DNA from: an uncultured Streptococcus sp.
GTDB taxonomy: Bacteria > Bacillota > Bacilli > Lactobacillales > Streptococcaceae
Direction: 5' to 3'
DNA length: 19,039 nt
Assembly (NCBI GenBank): GCA_934215455.1
Contig: CAKPZX010000033.1
Location: 1-19,039 of the forward strand
Part shown: positions 1-7,045 of the stretch, piece after piece
Layout: the number at the start of each line of letters is the position of its first letter
How positions within the stretch are numbered: position 1 is the first letter of the stretch
Position numbers and translations under genes: made by a program
Notes under the pieces: model-generated
What the model saw: only the letters and a program-made list of their open reading frames with translations
What the model was told of the DNA's origin: nothing
The model's database searches: none

Positions 1-354
1 ATCTGGAGAGATGGTAATCATTTTTATTACGTTACTGAGGAGGGAGGAATTGCCCCTCAGCGTGTAGTTTATGAATTACCAAATGAGCTGTTTGCCTTAT
101 TAGAAAGTGGAGAGAGATCGCTACTCGAAATATCTTGGAAGATTAAGACCGATCGTTGGCCACCAACGGAAGAAGAAAAGAAAGCTAGTGAGAAACAATT
201 TATATTAAAAGGCTTAACTCCATTAATAGCTAATCCTAAGAGTTGGGAATTATTTACTCAGGAAGAGCTTGAAAGATTAATTCCGCTTGCTGAACAAAAA
301 TGGATTGACTGGAGAGGCAAACTTCCAGATGATTATGTATCACCACTTAAGTAA
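1..354 (+). CDS. Hypothetical protein, 3' part only (117 residues visible)
   Basis: An open frame runs from the first base to a TAA at 352-354; the start lies outside the window. The visible part begins IWRDGNHFYYVTEEGG and ends LPDDYVSPLK. It is hydrophilic and rich in Glu, Lys and Trp, with no membrane segment. I do not recognise the family. Its size class, AT-rich base composition and position at the head of a run of small immunity-like genes make an immunity-type protein a reasonable guess, but this is inference from context only. No terminator follows it. A TATAAT hexamer at 363-368 just after the stop has no convincing -35. Confidence 0.7.
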   Translation: MWRDGNHFYYVTEEGGIAPQRVVYELPNELFALLESGERSLLEISWKIKTDRWPPTEEEKKASEKQFILKGLTPLIANPKSWELFTQEELERLIPLAEQKWIDWRGKLPDDYVSPLK

Positions 355-406
355 AGTAAGGATATAATGAAACCAACCTACTTATAAACGGGAAATAATT
401 AAGTGA

Positions 407-607
407 GATTATCAAATAAAAAATTATAGAGAACTTTTATTAGAAGCTATCCAAGCTAGCAATGTCGCAGAGATTTGAGGAATGGTTAACACTTTCAGTA
501 TCTTTCCTAATAAAAATGAGTTATTGTCGCCAAGAAATTCAAAATTCTTAATAAAGGGTATAGATAAAGTTGATAATATTATTCTAAAAATGGATTTAAT
601 AAAATAG
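407..607 (+). pseudogene. Decayed small ORF with an in-frame TGA
   Basis: Between the truncated gene and the ADP-ribosylglycohydrolase, one frame stays open from 407 to a TAG at 605-607, except for a single TGA at 476-478. It reads DYQIKNYRELLLEAIQASN up to the stop, then GMVNTFSIFPNKNELL and on to ILKMDLIK. Its stop sits 9 bases before the next start codon, the spacing of a neighbouring operon gene. I read it as a small gene broken by a nonsense mutation. The alternative is that only the 41-residue ORF from ATG 482, or nothing, is translated. The family is unknown. The 355-406 stretch before it shows no clear gene. Confidence 0.35.
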
Positions 608-616
608 GAGAAGTCT

Positions 617-1612
617 ATGAGATTAAGAGATAAATGGGAAGATGATTCAAATCAGTATAGAAGATATAATCTTAAACAAAAGATAAATTCTGTTATCTTT
701 GGTCTAGCAATAGGTGATGCATTGGGAGTCCCTGTAGAATTCAGAGATAGAGATACCTATCATATTTCAGATATGGTGGGTTATGGAACCTATAATCAAC
801 CAGCTGGCACCTGGTCAGATGATACTTCTTTATCCTTAGCACTTATTGAACACCTATGTGAGGATTCTGATTTGAATGGGTTGATGGATAAGTTTGTAGA
901 TTATCGTCAGGGCTACCTCACACCTTTTGGATATTGTTTTGATATTGGTGTTGCGACTAATCAGGCGATTGAACGGTATTTGGCAGGAGTCTCTCCAGAG
1001 AAATGTGGAGGAACTAGTGAGAGAGATAATGGCAATGGAGCTTTGATGAGGATATCCCCCTTAGCTTTGCTCTTATATGAAAATTTTGATTTCAGTTATA
1101 GATCAAAAATAATTGAGCAATATACTAAGCTGACCCATGCTCATCCAAGGTCTATCGTGGCATCTATTCTTTATGTCCAACTTTTAATCGGTTTTCTTCT
1201 TAACATTCGTTTAGAAAAATTACTTTGTCAATCAAAACCTTATTTTGAAGATTACTTCAAGAAAAAACCAGAATACTGGGAAGAGTATCAAGAACATTTT
1301 GTTGAAATATTTTATAGAGAATTTTATCAAAAATCTAGGGAAGATATTGCTTCTACAGGCTATGTTGTTGATACCTTGAAGGCTTGTCTCTGGTGTTTGG
1401 GTACAACAGAGAGTTTTGAAGAAGCTGTTCTAAAAGCTGTTAATCTTGGAGGGGATACCGATACCATCGGTGCCATTACAGGTACCTTGGCTGGAGCCCA
1501 CTATCAACTGGAAGGCATCCCAGAAAAATGGATTCAACAGCTGGCTAATAGAGAATTGATTGACGAAAAATGTCGACAATTACTGGAACTCTTATATAAA
1601 CAATCAAAATAG
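617..1612 (+). CDS. ADP-ribosylglycohydrolase family protein (DraG/ARH type)
   Basis: This 331-residue soluble protein has the hallmarks of the DraG/ARH family, which removes ADP-ribose from modified proteins or other acceptors using two metal ions. The N-terminal GDALG lies at residues 33-37 and the metal-binding WSDDT at 66-70. The C-terminal GGDTDTIG, about residues 278-285, supplies the second set of metal-binding aspartates. Length is usual for the family. An AGGAGA ribosome binding site lies 5 bases before ATG 617. Family members include housekeeping enzymes, regulators of nitrogenase reductase, and immunity proteins such as Tri1 that reverse ADP-ribosyltransferase toxins. Its position among SUKH, NADAR and other small accessory genes favours a protective role, but the substrate cannot be read from sequence. 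Confidence 0.9.
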   Translation: MRLRDKWEDDSNQYRRYNLKQKINSVIFGLAIGDALGVPVEFRDRDTYHISDMVGYGTYNQPAGTWSDDTSLSLALIEHLCEDSDLNGLMDKFVDYRQGYLTPFGYCFDIGVATNQAIERYLAGVSPEKCGGTSERDNGNGALMRISPLALLLYENFDFSYRSKIIEQYTKLTHAHPRSIVASILYVQLLIGFLLNIRLEKLLCQSKPYFEDYFKKKPEYWEEYQEHFVEIFYREFYQKSREDIASTGYVVDTLKACLWCLGTTESFEEAVLKAVNLGGDTDTIGAITGTLAGAHYQLEGIPEKWIQQLANRELIDEKCRQLLELLYKQSK

Positions 1613-1653
1613 TTCTTATTATTGGGCAACAATCAGAACAACTCCCTCTTTTA

Positions 1654-1662
1654 TGATAGAAT
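1654..1662 (+). promoter_or_regulatory. Extended -10 promoter for the SUKH gene
   Basis: TGATAGAAT is a TGn-extended -10 (TAGAAT at 1657-1662) lying 40 bases before the ATG at 1703. No good -35 is seen 16-18 bases upstream, which is tolerated when the -10 is extended. No intrinsic terminator with a T-run separates it from the preceding gene, so read-through is also possible. Confidence 0.4.
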
Positions 1663-1702
1663 AGAAGATCACTATCAAACATTTAATAGAATACGGTAGC
1701 AT

Positions 1703-2197
1703 ATGTTTAGCAAATATACAGATGAAGTCTTTACAAAAATTGGAGAAATTTATGGGGTGGTTTTGCCTCTTGAATTTGAGCAAGTGTATCGTGATCTTGA
1801 ACAACTCCCAAATGGATGGCATAATTGGGCAGATTTTTCAAGAGAAAACACTGACTACTTAAAGAAACAAATGGAATCAGTGATGGGGGAGATTACGGAT
1901 GAAATAGATGATATTGAATGGAATGATAACTGGGGAGAATGTCCAAATACCATTCATGAGGTTCATCATTTTATAAAAAGTAAAATGAAATCTGCACCAG
2001 CTTTAATGCCAATAGTTGGCCATCGATTTATTGCTTGTGAACCTACTGCGATTTCGCCAGTATTCTCAATTGTTGGATCAGAAATTATTTATTATTCAGC
2101 AAGTTTAACAGATTTCTTAAAAGGTAAAACAATAACACAGGGAACTGAGCTAACAGTCTTACCACAGATTGCATTCTGGTCTGAGATAGCTCAATGA
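1703..2197 (+). CDS. SUKH (SMI1/KNR4-like) family protein, probable immunity protein
   Basis: A 164-residue soluble protein. An N-terminal helical part contains LPLEFEQVYRDLEQLP. A Trp-rich acidic middle (DIEWNDNWGECP) follows, and then the arrangement ALMPIVGHRFIACEP...PVFSIVGSEIIYYSASLTDFL. This last part resembles the SUKH-fold pattern in which a 'P-I-x-G-H-R' strand is followed by 'P-V-x-S-x-x-x-x-D/E-I-I-Y-Y'. The SUKH superfamily is one of the commonest groups of bacterial immunity proteins against polymorphic toxins. The assignment rests on pattern recognition, so the exact subfamily is unknown. The ribosome binding site is weak. The stop overlaps a possible ATG of the next gene (ATGA at 2194-2197), suggesting coupled translation. 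Confidence 0.7.
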   Translation: MFSKYTDEVFTKIGEIYGVVLPLEFEQVYRDLEQLPNGWHNWADFSRENTDYLKKQMESVMGEITDEIDDIEWNDNWGECPNTIHEVHHFIKSKMKSAPALMPIVGHRFIACEPTAISPVFSIVGSEIIYYSASLTDFLKGKTITQGTELTVLPQIAFWSEIAQ

Positions 2198-2220
2198 TTT
2201 TGCAATTTATCAAGGTAAAA

Positions 2221-2604
2221 ATGATGAAAAGAACGTATTCCATAGTCGCTTTAGGAAATGAGCGAACAGATCAGATGATGATCTTGAAGTTAACTGATCA
2301 AAAATTTCAATCCCTGTCGAATTTTTTAAATTCTGAGGTTCATAATTTTTACTCGGATGTTCTAGAAGCTTTGGAGAATGTAATTACCGGGAATATGGAA
2401 GAGTACGCTTTCGATGGTAATTTATTGGGAATCGAAGTTGGAAAAGAAATAACAGAAGTTTATTTCCAATTTGAGGAAGAACTTTTAGGAGACCCTTGCT
2501 TTATTCCAACTGAAGAACTGTATAAATTAGTTCTTGAATGGAAAGAAATGGAAGAAAGAATGAAAAGAGGGGAAGACATTTTTCCAGTGACTTTAGAGGA
2601 TTGA
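2221..2604 (+). CDS. Hypothetical acidic protein, immunity-like context
   Basis: A 127-residue acidic protein beginning MMKRTYSIVALGNERTD, with FDGNLLGIEVGKEITEVYF in the middle and an acidic C-terminal helix. No signal peptide or membrane segment is seen and I do not recognise the family. ATG 2221 was chosen because AAGG lies 5 bases upstream and MKRTYSI looks like a natural N-terminal beta strand. The frame also extends to ATG 2194, which overlaps the SUKH stop as ATGA and would add nine residues; that start is a real alternative if translation is coupled. Its size, acidity and placement between a SUKH gene and a HEAT-like gene fit an immunity protein, but this is inference only. Confidence 0.7.
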   Translation: MMKRTYSIVALGNERTDQMMILKLTDQKFQSLSNFLNSEVHNFYSDVLEALENVITGNMEEYAFDGNLLGIEVGKEITEVYFQFEEELLGDPCFIPTEELYKLVLEWKEMEERMKRGEDIFPVTLED

Positions 2605-2637
2605 TGTTGAAATAATTCCCCAAATAATGGAGAAGTG

Positions 2638-3282
2638 ATGAACAATAAAGAATTTGAAGATTTATTTTATAAAGTCCCTGAAGGGGTTGATTATGCAGAC
2701 ATATTGGAAGATGTTGATCTAGAGGATGTTCCTGAAGAAACGATTCAAAAGTTGACTTCATTGTTGGACAGTGATGATGACTATATACGCTTTCAAGTCT
2801 CTAGAGTGTTGACCATTTGGGGAATTAGAGAGGGCTTTGATGTCTTGACCCAGATGTTTAGTCAAGGGCAATTAGAGTGGATGATTTCGCATCGTCTGTA
2901 TGGCTATGATGATACCAATCGGATCATATTAGATGCCCTTAAAAGCTACTGGGCTACTCAGTCAGATAGTGGTAATGGCGATCAAGCGAGGAAAGATATA
3001 TTTCCTTATGTCTGTCAAATTATAGAGCAGGCAGGAAAAAGTTATTATGATATTTCATATTTTTACTACTTAGTTGAGGATAATGGTTTTTCTGAATACA
3101 TCCCCTATTTGAAACACTTCCTTTCAACCATTATGGACAAACCTGAGGATAATTATTGGCGAATTCATGATACCTTGAAGCTATTCTTAAAGGTAGAGCC
3201 TGATTATGTGACACAGTTATTAAAAGAAAAGCAAAAATCATTGGGAGATTTTGGAATCGAGGATAAAGGTGAAAGAAATTAA
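2638..3282 (+). CDS. Hypothetical alpha-helical (HEAT-like) protein
   Basis: A 214-residue, strongly acidic, apparently all-helical protein. Residues around 35-65 (TIQKLTSLLDSDDDYIRFQV, then SRVLTIWGI) look like a HEAT repeat: a helix, an acidic turn with 'DDDYIRFQ', and a second helix. Similar helical pairs follow. Such repeats are protein-binding scaffolds. No catalytic motif is visible. The start at ATG 2638 is preferred because GGAG (2629-2632) is then 5 bases away; GTG 2635 would be too close. The end overlaps the NADAR gene by 14 bases, so the two are almost certainly co-transcribed. A role as a toxin-binding immunity protein is possible but unproven. Confidence 0.65.
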   Translation: MNNKEFEDLFYKVPEGVDYADILEDVDLEDVPEETIQKLTSLLDSDDDYIRFQVSRVLTIWGIREGFDVLTQMFSQGQLEWMISHRLYGYDDTNRIILDALKSYWATQSDSGNGDQARKDIFPYVCQIIEQAGKSYYDISYFYYLVEDNGFSEYIPYLKHFLSTIMDKPEDNYWRIHDTLKLFLKVEPDYVTQLLKEKQKSLGDFGIEDKGERN

Positions 3283-3715
3283 ATTTTATAAAGTAAATGA
3301 TGATTATGGTTTTATGTCCAATTTTGCTCCCTATACTTTTTCAGATGGTAGCAGAATCTGGCCAACATCAGAGCATTATTTTCAAGCACAAAAGTTTTTA
3401 GTGCCCGAAATTCAAGAGAAAATTCGTCAGATAGCATCTCCAATGGATGCTGCCTTAGAGGGACGCAATCGTCAAAATCCCTTGAGACCAGATTGGGAAG
3501 AGATCAAAGATGAGGTGATGCTTCAGGCCCTTCGGATGAAATTTAGCCAAAATCCAGAAATCGCAAGGGAATTGCTGGCGACAGGAGATGACATCATTAT
3601 CGAACATACGCGAAACGACGCCTACTGGGCTGATGGGGGAGATGGCTCTGGGAAGAACAAGCTAGGCCTTTTCTTAATGCAAGTGCGGGAAGAGTTGAAA
3701 AACGCTTCTCTGTAA
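3269..3715 (+). CDS. NADAR family protein (YbiA-like N-glycosidase)
   Basis: A 148-residue protein with clear NADAR/YbiA hallmarks: FYKVNDDYGFMSNFAPY at the N-terminus, WPTSEHYFQAQKF at residues 31-43 and the C-terminal YWADGGDGSGKNKLGLFLM. The family was predicted to act on NAD/ADP-ribose compounds. Characterised members cleave N-glycosidic bonds of riboflavin-pathway intermediates (YbiA/RibX type) or remove ADP-ribose from guanine bases and act as antitoxins to DarT-like enzymes. Which applies here cannot be read directly. GTG 3269 is chosen because GAGG (3259-3262) lies 6 bases before it and the family motif starts right after. TTG 3251 would add six residues without a good ribosome binding site. 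It overlaps the preceding gene by 14 bases and ends the accessory run. Confidence 0.9.
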   Translation: MKEIKFYKVNDDYGFMSNFAPYTFSDGSRIWPTSEHYFQAQKFLVPEIQEKIRQIASPMDAALEGRNRQNPLRPDWEEIKDEVMLQALRMKFSQNPEIARELLATGDDIIIEHTRNDAYWADGGDGSGKNKLGLFLMQVREELKNASL

Positions 3716-3744
3716 CATCTCCTCTAGCTATTCCACCTATTTCA

Positions 3745-3753
3745 TGCTAGAAT
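3745..3753 (+). promoter_or_regulatory. Extended -10 promoter for the M42 peptidase gene
   Basis: TGCTAGAAT gives a TGn-extended -10 (TAGAAT 3748-3753), 25 bases before the ATG at 3779. The -35 region is poor. The site is in the short gap after the NADAR gene and marks the return to core-like genes. Confidence 0.5.
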
Positions 3754-3778
3754 AAAGAAAAACATATTTGGAGGCACT

Positions 3779-4816
3779 ATGAATCAGACAGTGACTTATT
3801 TGAAGGAATTGACAGCCATTCCTTCCCCGACCGGTTATACACGTGAGATCGCAGACTACTTGGTCAAAACCATTGAAGGCTTTGGGTACGAAGTAACTCG
3901 GACTGCTAAGGGTGGGGTGAATGTGACCGTCCCTGGTGTGATCACAGACAAGCAACGTTACGTCACAGCCCATGTGGATACCTTGGGGGCTATTGTCCGC
4001 GCGGTGAAAGCAGATGGCCGCCTCAAGCTGGACCGTATCGGTGGTTTCCCTTGGAATATGATTGAAGGGGAAAATTGTACAGTCCATGTAGCCAATACAG
4101 GAAAGATCCATTCGGGTACGATTTTGGTCCATCAGACTTCTTGCCATGTCTACAAGGATGCGGGAACTGTCGAGCGGACCCAGGACAATATGGAAGTCCG
4201 TCTGGATGAAAAAGTGACCAATGAGAATGAAACCCGTGCCCTTGGCATTGAAGTGGGTGATTTTGTCAGCTTTGATCCTCGGACCATTGTGACAGACACT
4301 GGCTTTATCAAATCTCGCCACTTAGATGACAAGGTGAGTGCGGCGATTCTCTTGAATCTTCTGCGCGTGTATAAGGAAGAACAGATCCAATTGCCAGTAA
4401 CGACTACCTTTGCCTTTTCAGTCTTTGAAGAAGTGGGGCATGGGGCTAATTCAAGTATTTCGGCTGAAGTGGTCGAATACTTGGCAGTGGACATGGGAGC
4501 TATGGGAGATGACCAAGCGACGGATGAATACACGGTATCCATCTGTGTCAAAGACGCTTCTGGACCATATCATTACGAATTCCGTCAGCATTTGGTAGCT
4601 CTTGCAAAAGCCCAAGAAATCCCTTATAAGTTGGATATCTATCCTTTCTATGGATCAGATGCCTCTGCAGCCATGAGCGCAGGAGCAGAAGTCAAACATG
4701 CTCTTCTCGGAGCTGGGATCGAGTCTAGCCACTCGTATGAGCGGACCCACTTGGATTCTGTAGTCGCAACAGAGCGCATGGTTGATGCCTACCTTAAGAG
4801 CGAATTAGTAGATTAA
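3779..4816 (+). CDS. M42 family metallo-aminopeptidase
   Basis: A 345-residue cytoplasmic enzyme of the M42 family (glutamyl/deblocking aminopeptidases, tetrahedral assemblies) that trims residues from peptide N-termini using two metal ions. The metal ligands and catalytic residues can be placed: AHVDT (His65, Asp67), RHLDDK (bridging Asp183), FEEVG (catalytic Glu217 and Glu218), AVDMG (Asp238) and the final His near residue 324 in YERTHLDS. Length is normal. GGAGG (3770-3774) precedes ATG 3779. In streptococci such enzymes process peptides imported by oligopeptide permeases, which suits the peptide-binding lipoprotein next door, although a terminator separates the two. Whether it is the PepA glutamyl aminopeptidase or a paralogue cannot be decided here. 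Confidence 0.9.
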   Translation: MNQTVTYLKELTAIPSPTGYTREIADYLVKTIEGFGYEVTRTAKGGVNVTVPGVITDKQRYVTAHVDTLGAIVRAVKADGRLKLDRIGGFPWNMIEGENCTVHVANTGKIHSGTILVHQTSCHVYKDAGTVERTQDNMEVRLDEKVTNENETRALGIEVGDFVSFDPRTIVTDTGFIKSRHLDDKVSAAILLNLLRVYKEEQIQLPVTTTFAFSVFEEVGHGANSSISAEVVEYLAVDMGAMGDDQATDEYTVSICVKDASGPYHYEFRQHLVALAKAQEIPYKLDIYPFYGSDASAAMSAGAEVKHALLGAGIESSHSYERTHLDSVVATERMVDAYLKSELVD

Positions 4817-4823
4817 AAATTGG

Positions 4824-4848
4824 AACTACTCTTCGGAGTAGTTTTTTT
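4824..4848 (+). terminator. Intrinsic terminator after the M42 peptidase gene
   Basis: A perfect 8-bp stem AACTACTC / GAGTAGTT closed by a TTCG tetraloop (4832-4835) runs into a T tract to 4848. It begins 8 bases after the stop codon. Confidence 0.9.
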
Positions 4849-4858
4849 ATATAACTAA

Positions 4859-4873
4859 AATTTTCTGAAAATT
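4859..4873. promoter_or_regulatory. Perfect CodY operator
   Basis: AATTTTCTGAAAATT matches the known CodY consensus AATTTTCWGAAAATT at all 15 positions. It lies 23 bases upstream of the extended -10 of the peptide-binding lipoprotein gene, covering or flanking its -35 region. CodY is the branched-chain amino acid and GTP-sensing repressor of Gram-positive bacteria and is known to repress peptide-uptake genes in streptococci, so repression in rich medium is expected. Confidence 0.85.
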
Positions 4874-4876
4874 CCT

Positions 4877-4891
4877 TTTCTTCTGAAAATC
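4877..4891. promoter_or_regulatory. Second, weaker CodY-like box
   Basis: TTTCTTCTGAAAATC matches 11 of 15 consensus positions and repeats TTCTGAAAAT exactly 18 bases after the perfect box. It lies within the promoter spacer, so CodY binding here would directly block polymerase. Tandem or overlapping boxes are common at strong CodY targets. Confidence 0.5.
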
Positions 4892-4895
4892 TTTG

Positions 4896-4904
4896 TGGTA
4901 TAAT
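4896..4904 (+). promoter_or_regulatory. Extended -10 promoter of the peptide-binding lipoprotein gene
   Basis: TGGTATAAT is a consensus TGn-TATAAT extended -10 (hexamer 4899-4904), 36 bases before ATG 4941. The -35 region is T-rich rather than TTGACA-like and is occupied by the CodY boxes. Confidence 0.8.
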
Positions 4905-4940
4905 CTTAAAATAAACTTAAAATTTCTTAAGGAGTTTTAC

Positions 4941-6926
4941 ATGAAAAAAAGAAATGTCATTGCACTTGCGGGAGTTGCCCTCCTTTCAGCAGGTATCCTA
5001 GCAGCTTGTTCGGGTGGTTCTAAATCATCTAGCTCAAGCAACGGTCAAAAATTCTCATATGTCTATGAGACTGAGCCAGAAAACCTAAACTATATCACAT
5101 CTGGTAAAGCAGCAACCCACGATATCACTGGAAACTTGATTGATGGTTTGTTTGAAAATGATAAATACGGGAACTTGATTCCATCTCTTGCAAAAGATTG
5201 GACAGTTTCGCAAGATGGCTTGACTTATACTTATAAACTTCGTGACGATGCTAAATGGTATGATTCAGAAGGCGAAGAGTATGCGGATGTAACATCTAAA
5301 GATTTCGTCACAGGGATCAAATATGCGGCTGATAACAAATCAGAAATGCTCTACATCATCCAAGATTCTATCAAAGGCTTGAATGACTACGTCAGTGGTA
5401 AAAATAAAGATTTCTCAGCTGTAGGAGTAAAAGCAGTTGATGATCATACCCTTCAAATCACTTTGAACCAACCAGAATCTTACTGGAACTCTAAATTGAC
5501 TCTTGGGATCACTTTCCCTGTCAACGAAAAATTCGTGAAATCAAAAGGGGATAAATTCGCCCAAGCAAGTGATACTAGCTCCCTTCTTTACAATGGTCCA
5601 TACATCTTGAAGAGCTTTACTTCAAAATCTTCTATCGAAATGACCAAGAATGAAAACTACTGGGATAAAGACAAGGTTTACATCTCAGATGTAAAATTGG
5701 AATTCTACGATGGACAAGACCAAAGTAAATTGGCCAAATCATTTGCTGATAATGCTCTTAGCTTGGCAAAACTCTTCCCAACTGGATCTGGTTACTCAGA
5801 GCAAGCCAAAGAATTCAAAGATGAAATCACCTACACTCCTCAAGATGCCGCTTCTTATGTTATTGGTACCAACATCGACCGTCAATCTTACAAACACACT
5901 GCTAAGAAGACCGATGAAGAAAAACAATCTACTAAGAAAGCTCTCTTGAACAAGGACTTCCGTCAAGCGATCAGCTTTGCCTTCAACCGTGAAGCGTATG
6001 CTGCTCAATTGAACGGAAAAGACGGAGCAAGCAAGATCATCCGTAACCTCTACATTCCACCAACATTTGTCCAAGCTAATGGCAAGACCTTTGGTGAAAT
6101 GGTGAAAACTCAATTGGATACCTACGGAGATGAGTGGAAATCTACTAAACTAGACGATGGTCAAAATGGTCTCTTCGATGCTAAGAAAGCGAAGGAAGAG
6201 TTTGCAAAAGCGAAGACTGCCTTGGAAGCAGAAGGTGTGAAATTCCCAATTCATATCGATATGCCTGTAGACCAAACCACACCATCAAGAGTTCAACGGG
6301 TACAATCCTTCAAACAATCTGTTGAAGAAGCACTTGGTAAAGAAAATATCGTCATCGATATCCAAATGCTTTCGAAAGAAGACCTTCAAAATGTGACCCT
6401 CTTTGCGCCAAATGCGGCTGGCGAAGACTGGGATCTCTCTGATAATGTTGGATGGAGCCCTGACTACCAAGACCCATCAACTTACATGGATATCTTGAAA
6501 GCTTCATCTGGTGAAAATACTAAGACTTTCCTTGGATTTGACCCAAGTGAAAACAATGAAGCAGCTAAAAAAGTTGGTCTGTACGACTTTGAAAAGATGA
6601 TCAAAGATGCTGGTGCAGAAACACAAGACGTCAACAAACGCTATGAAAAATATGCGGCAGCGCAAGCTTGGTTGACAGATAGTGCTCTTGTTATGCCAAC
6701 TTCTTCATCAACTGGACGTCCATTCTTGACACGTATCGAACCATTCTCAGCTCCATTTGCATGGACTGGTGGTAAAGGAAAAGACCACGTGATCTACAAA
6801 GGAATGAAACTCCAAGATAAAGCTGTGACAACTGCTGACTACAACAAAGCCCTTGAAAAATGGCAAAAAGAACAAGCAGAGTCAAACAAAAAAGCACAAG
6901 AAGATCTTAAGAAACATGTCAAATAA
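4941..6926 (+). CDS. Oligopeptide ABC transporter substrate-binding lipoprotein (AliA/AliB/AmiA family)
   Basis: A 661-residue lipoprotein that captures oligopeptides at the outer membrane face and passes them to an Opp/Ami permease. The signal peptide MKKRNVIALAGVALLS ends in lipobox LAAC, with the lipidated Cys at residue 23, followed by a Ser-rich linker. The SBP_bac_5 body starts YVYETEPENLNYI. Length matches AmiA/AliA/AliB and the Hpp proteins of S. gordonii. ATG 4941 is chosen because AAGGAG lies 6 bases upstream and the signal peptide starts there; a 16-residue upstream extension overlaps the promoter. No permease or ATPase genes follow, so it probably works as an orphan receptor for an Ami permease encoded elsewhere. 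CodY boxes overlap its promoter. Such receptors can also relay signalling peptides; the ligand is unknown. Confidence 0.95.
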   Translation: MKKRNVIALAGVALLSAGILAACSGGSKSSSSSNGQKFSYVYETEPENLNYITSGKAATHDITGNLIDGLFENDKYGNLIPSLAKDWTVSQDGLTYTYKLRDDAKWYDSEGEEYADVTSKDFVTGIKYAADNKSEMLYIIQDSIKGLNDYVSGKNKDFSAVGVKAVDDHTLQITLNQPESYWNSKLTLGITFPVNEKFVKSKGDKFAQASDTSSLLYNGPYILKSFTSKSSIEMTKNENYWDKDKVYISDVKLEFYDGQDQSKLAKSFADNALSLAKLFPTGSGYSEQAKEFKDEITYTPQDAASYVIGTNIDRQSYKHTAKKTDEEKQSTKKALLNKDFRQAISFAFNREAYAAQLNGKDGASKIIRNLYIPPTFVQANGKTFGEMVKTQLDTYGDEWKSTKLDDGQNGLFDAKKAKEEFAKAKTALEAEGVKFPIHIDMPVDQTTPSRVQRVQSFKQSVEEALGKENIVIDIQMLSKEDLQNVTLFAPNAAGEDWDLSDNVGWSPDYQDPSTYMDILKASSGENTKTFLGFDPSENNEAAKKVGLYDFEKMIKDAGAETQDVNKRYEKYAAAQAWLTDSALVMPTSSSTGRPFLTRIEPFSAPFAWTGGKGKDHVIYKGMKLQDKAVTTADYNKALEKWQKEQAESNKKAQEDLKKHVK

Positions 6927-6934
6927 GAATCGAT

Positions 6935-6960
6935 AACCGAGGCTGATGCCTCGGTTTTTT
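6935..6960 (+). terminator. Intrinsic terminator after the peptide-binding lipoprotein gene
   Basis: A 9-bp stem AACCGAGGC / GCCTCGGTT with a TGAT loop (6944-6947) runs into a T tract ending at 6960. It starts 9 bases after the stop codon. Confidence 0.93.
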
Positions 6961-6982
6961 GTGGGATCATTTGAATATCTAT

Positions 6983-7011
6983 TTGATCTAAAAACGCTTA
7001 CATAGTATAAT
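6983..7011 (+). promoter_or_regulatory. Promoter of the cell-wall X-prolyl peptidase gene
   Basis: TTGATC (6983-6988) and TATAAT (7006-7011) are separated by 17 bases. The -10 is perfect and the -35 matches TTGACA at four of six positions. The site lies about 35 bases before the chosen ATG at 7046. Confidence 0.75.
6989..7002. promoter_or_regulatory. cre-like site in the promoter spacer
   Basis: TAAAAACGCTTACA matches 11 of 14 positions of the streptococcal CcpA motif TGAAAGCGCTTTCA and keeps the central ACGCTT core. It sits between -35 and -10, where CcpA binding would repress. The mismatches leave it a candidate only. Confidence 0.35.
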
Positions 7012-7045
7012 AGGAGTGTTGATTACAAAAAGTGAGGAGATTGAC

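Noticed and set aside
476..478. Selenocysteine or read-through at the in-frame TGA
   Set aside because: No selenocysteine machinery is known in streptococci of this kind and no downstream structure was seen; a nonsense mutation is simpler.
1619..1822. 67-codon minus-strand open frame with a hydrophobic stretch
   Set aside because: It overlaps the start of the SUKH gene and its promoter, and has no ribosome binding site of its own.
3737..4321. 194-codon open frame on the minus strand across the M42 gene
   Set aside because: It lies fully opposite a well-supported enzyme, has no ribosome binding site and no recognisable motif.
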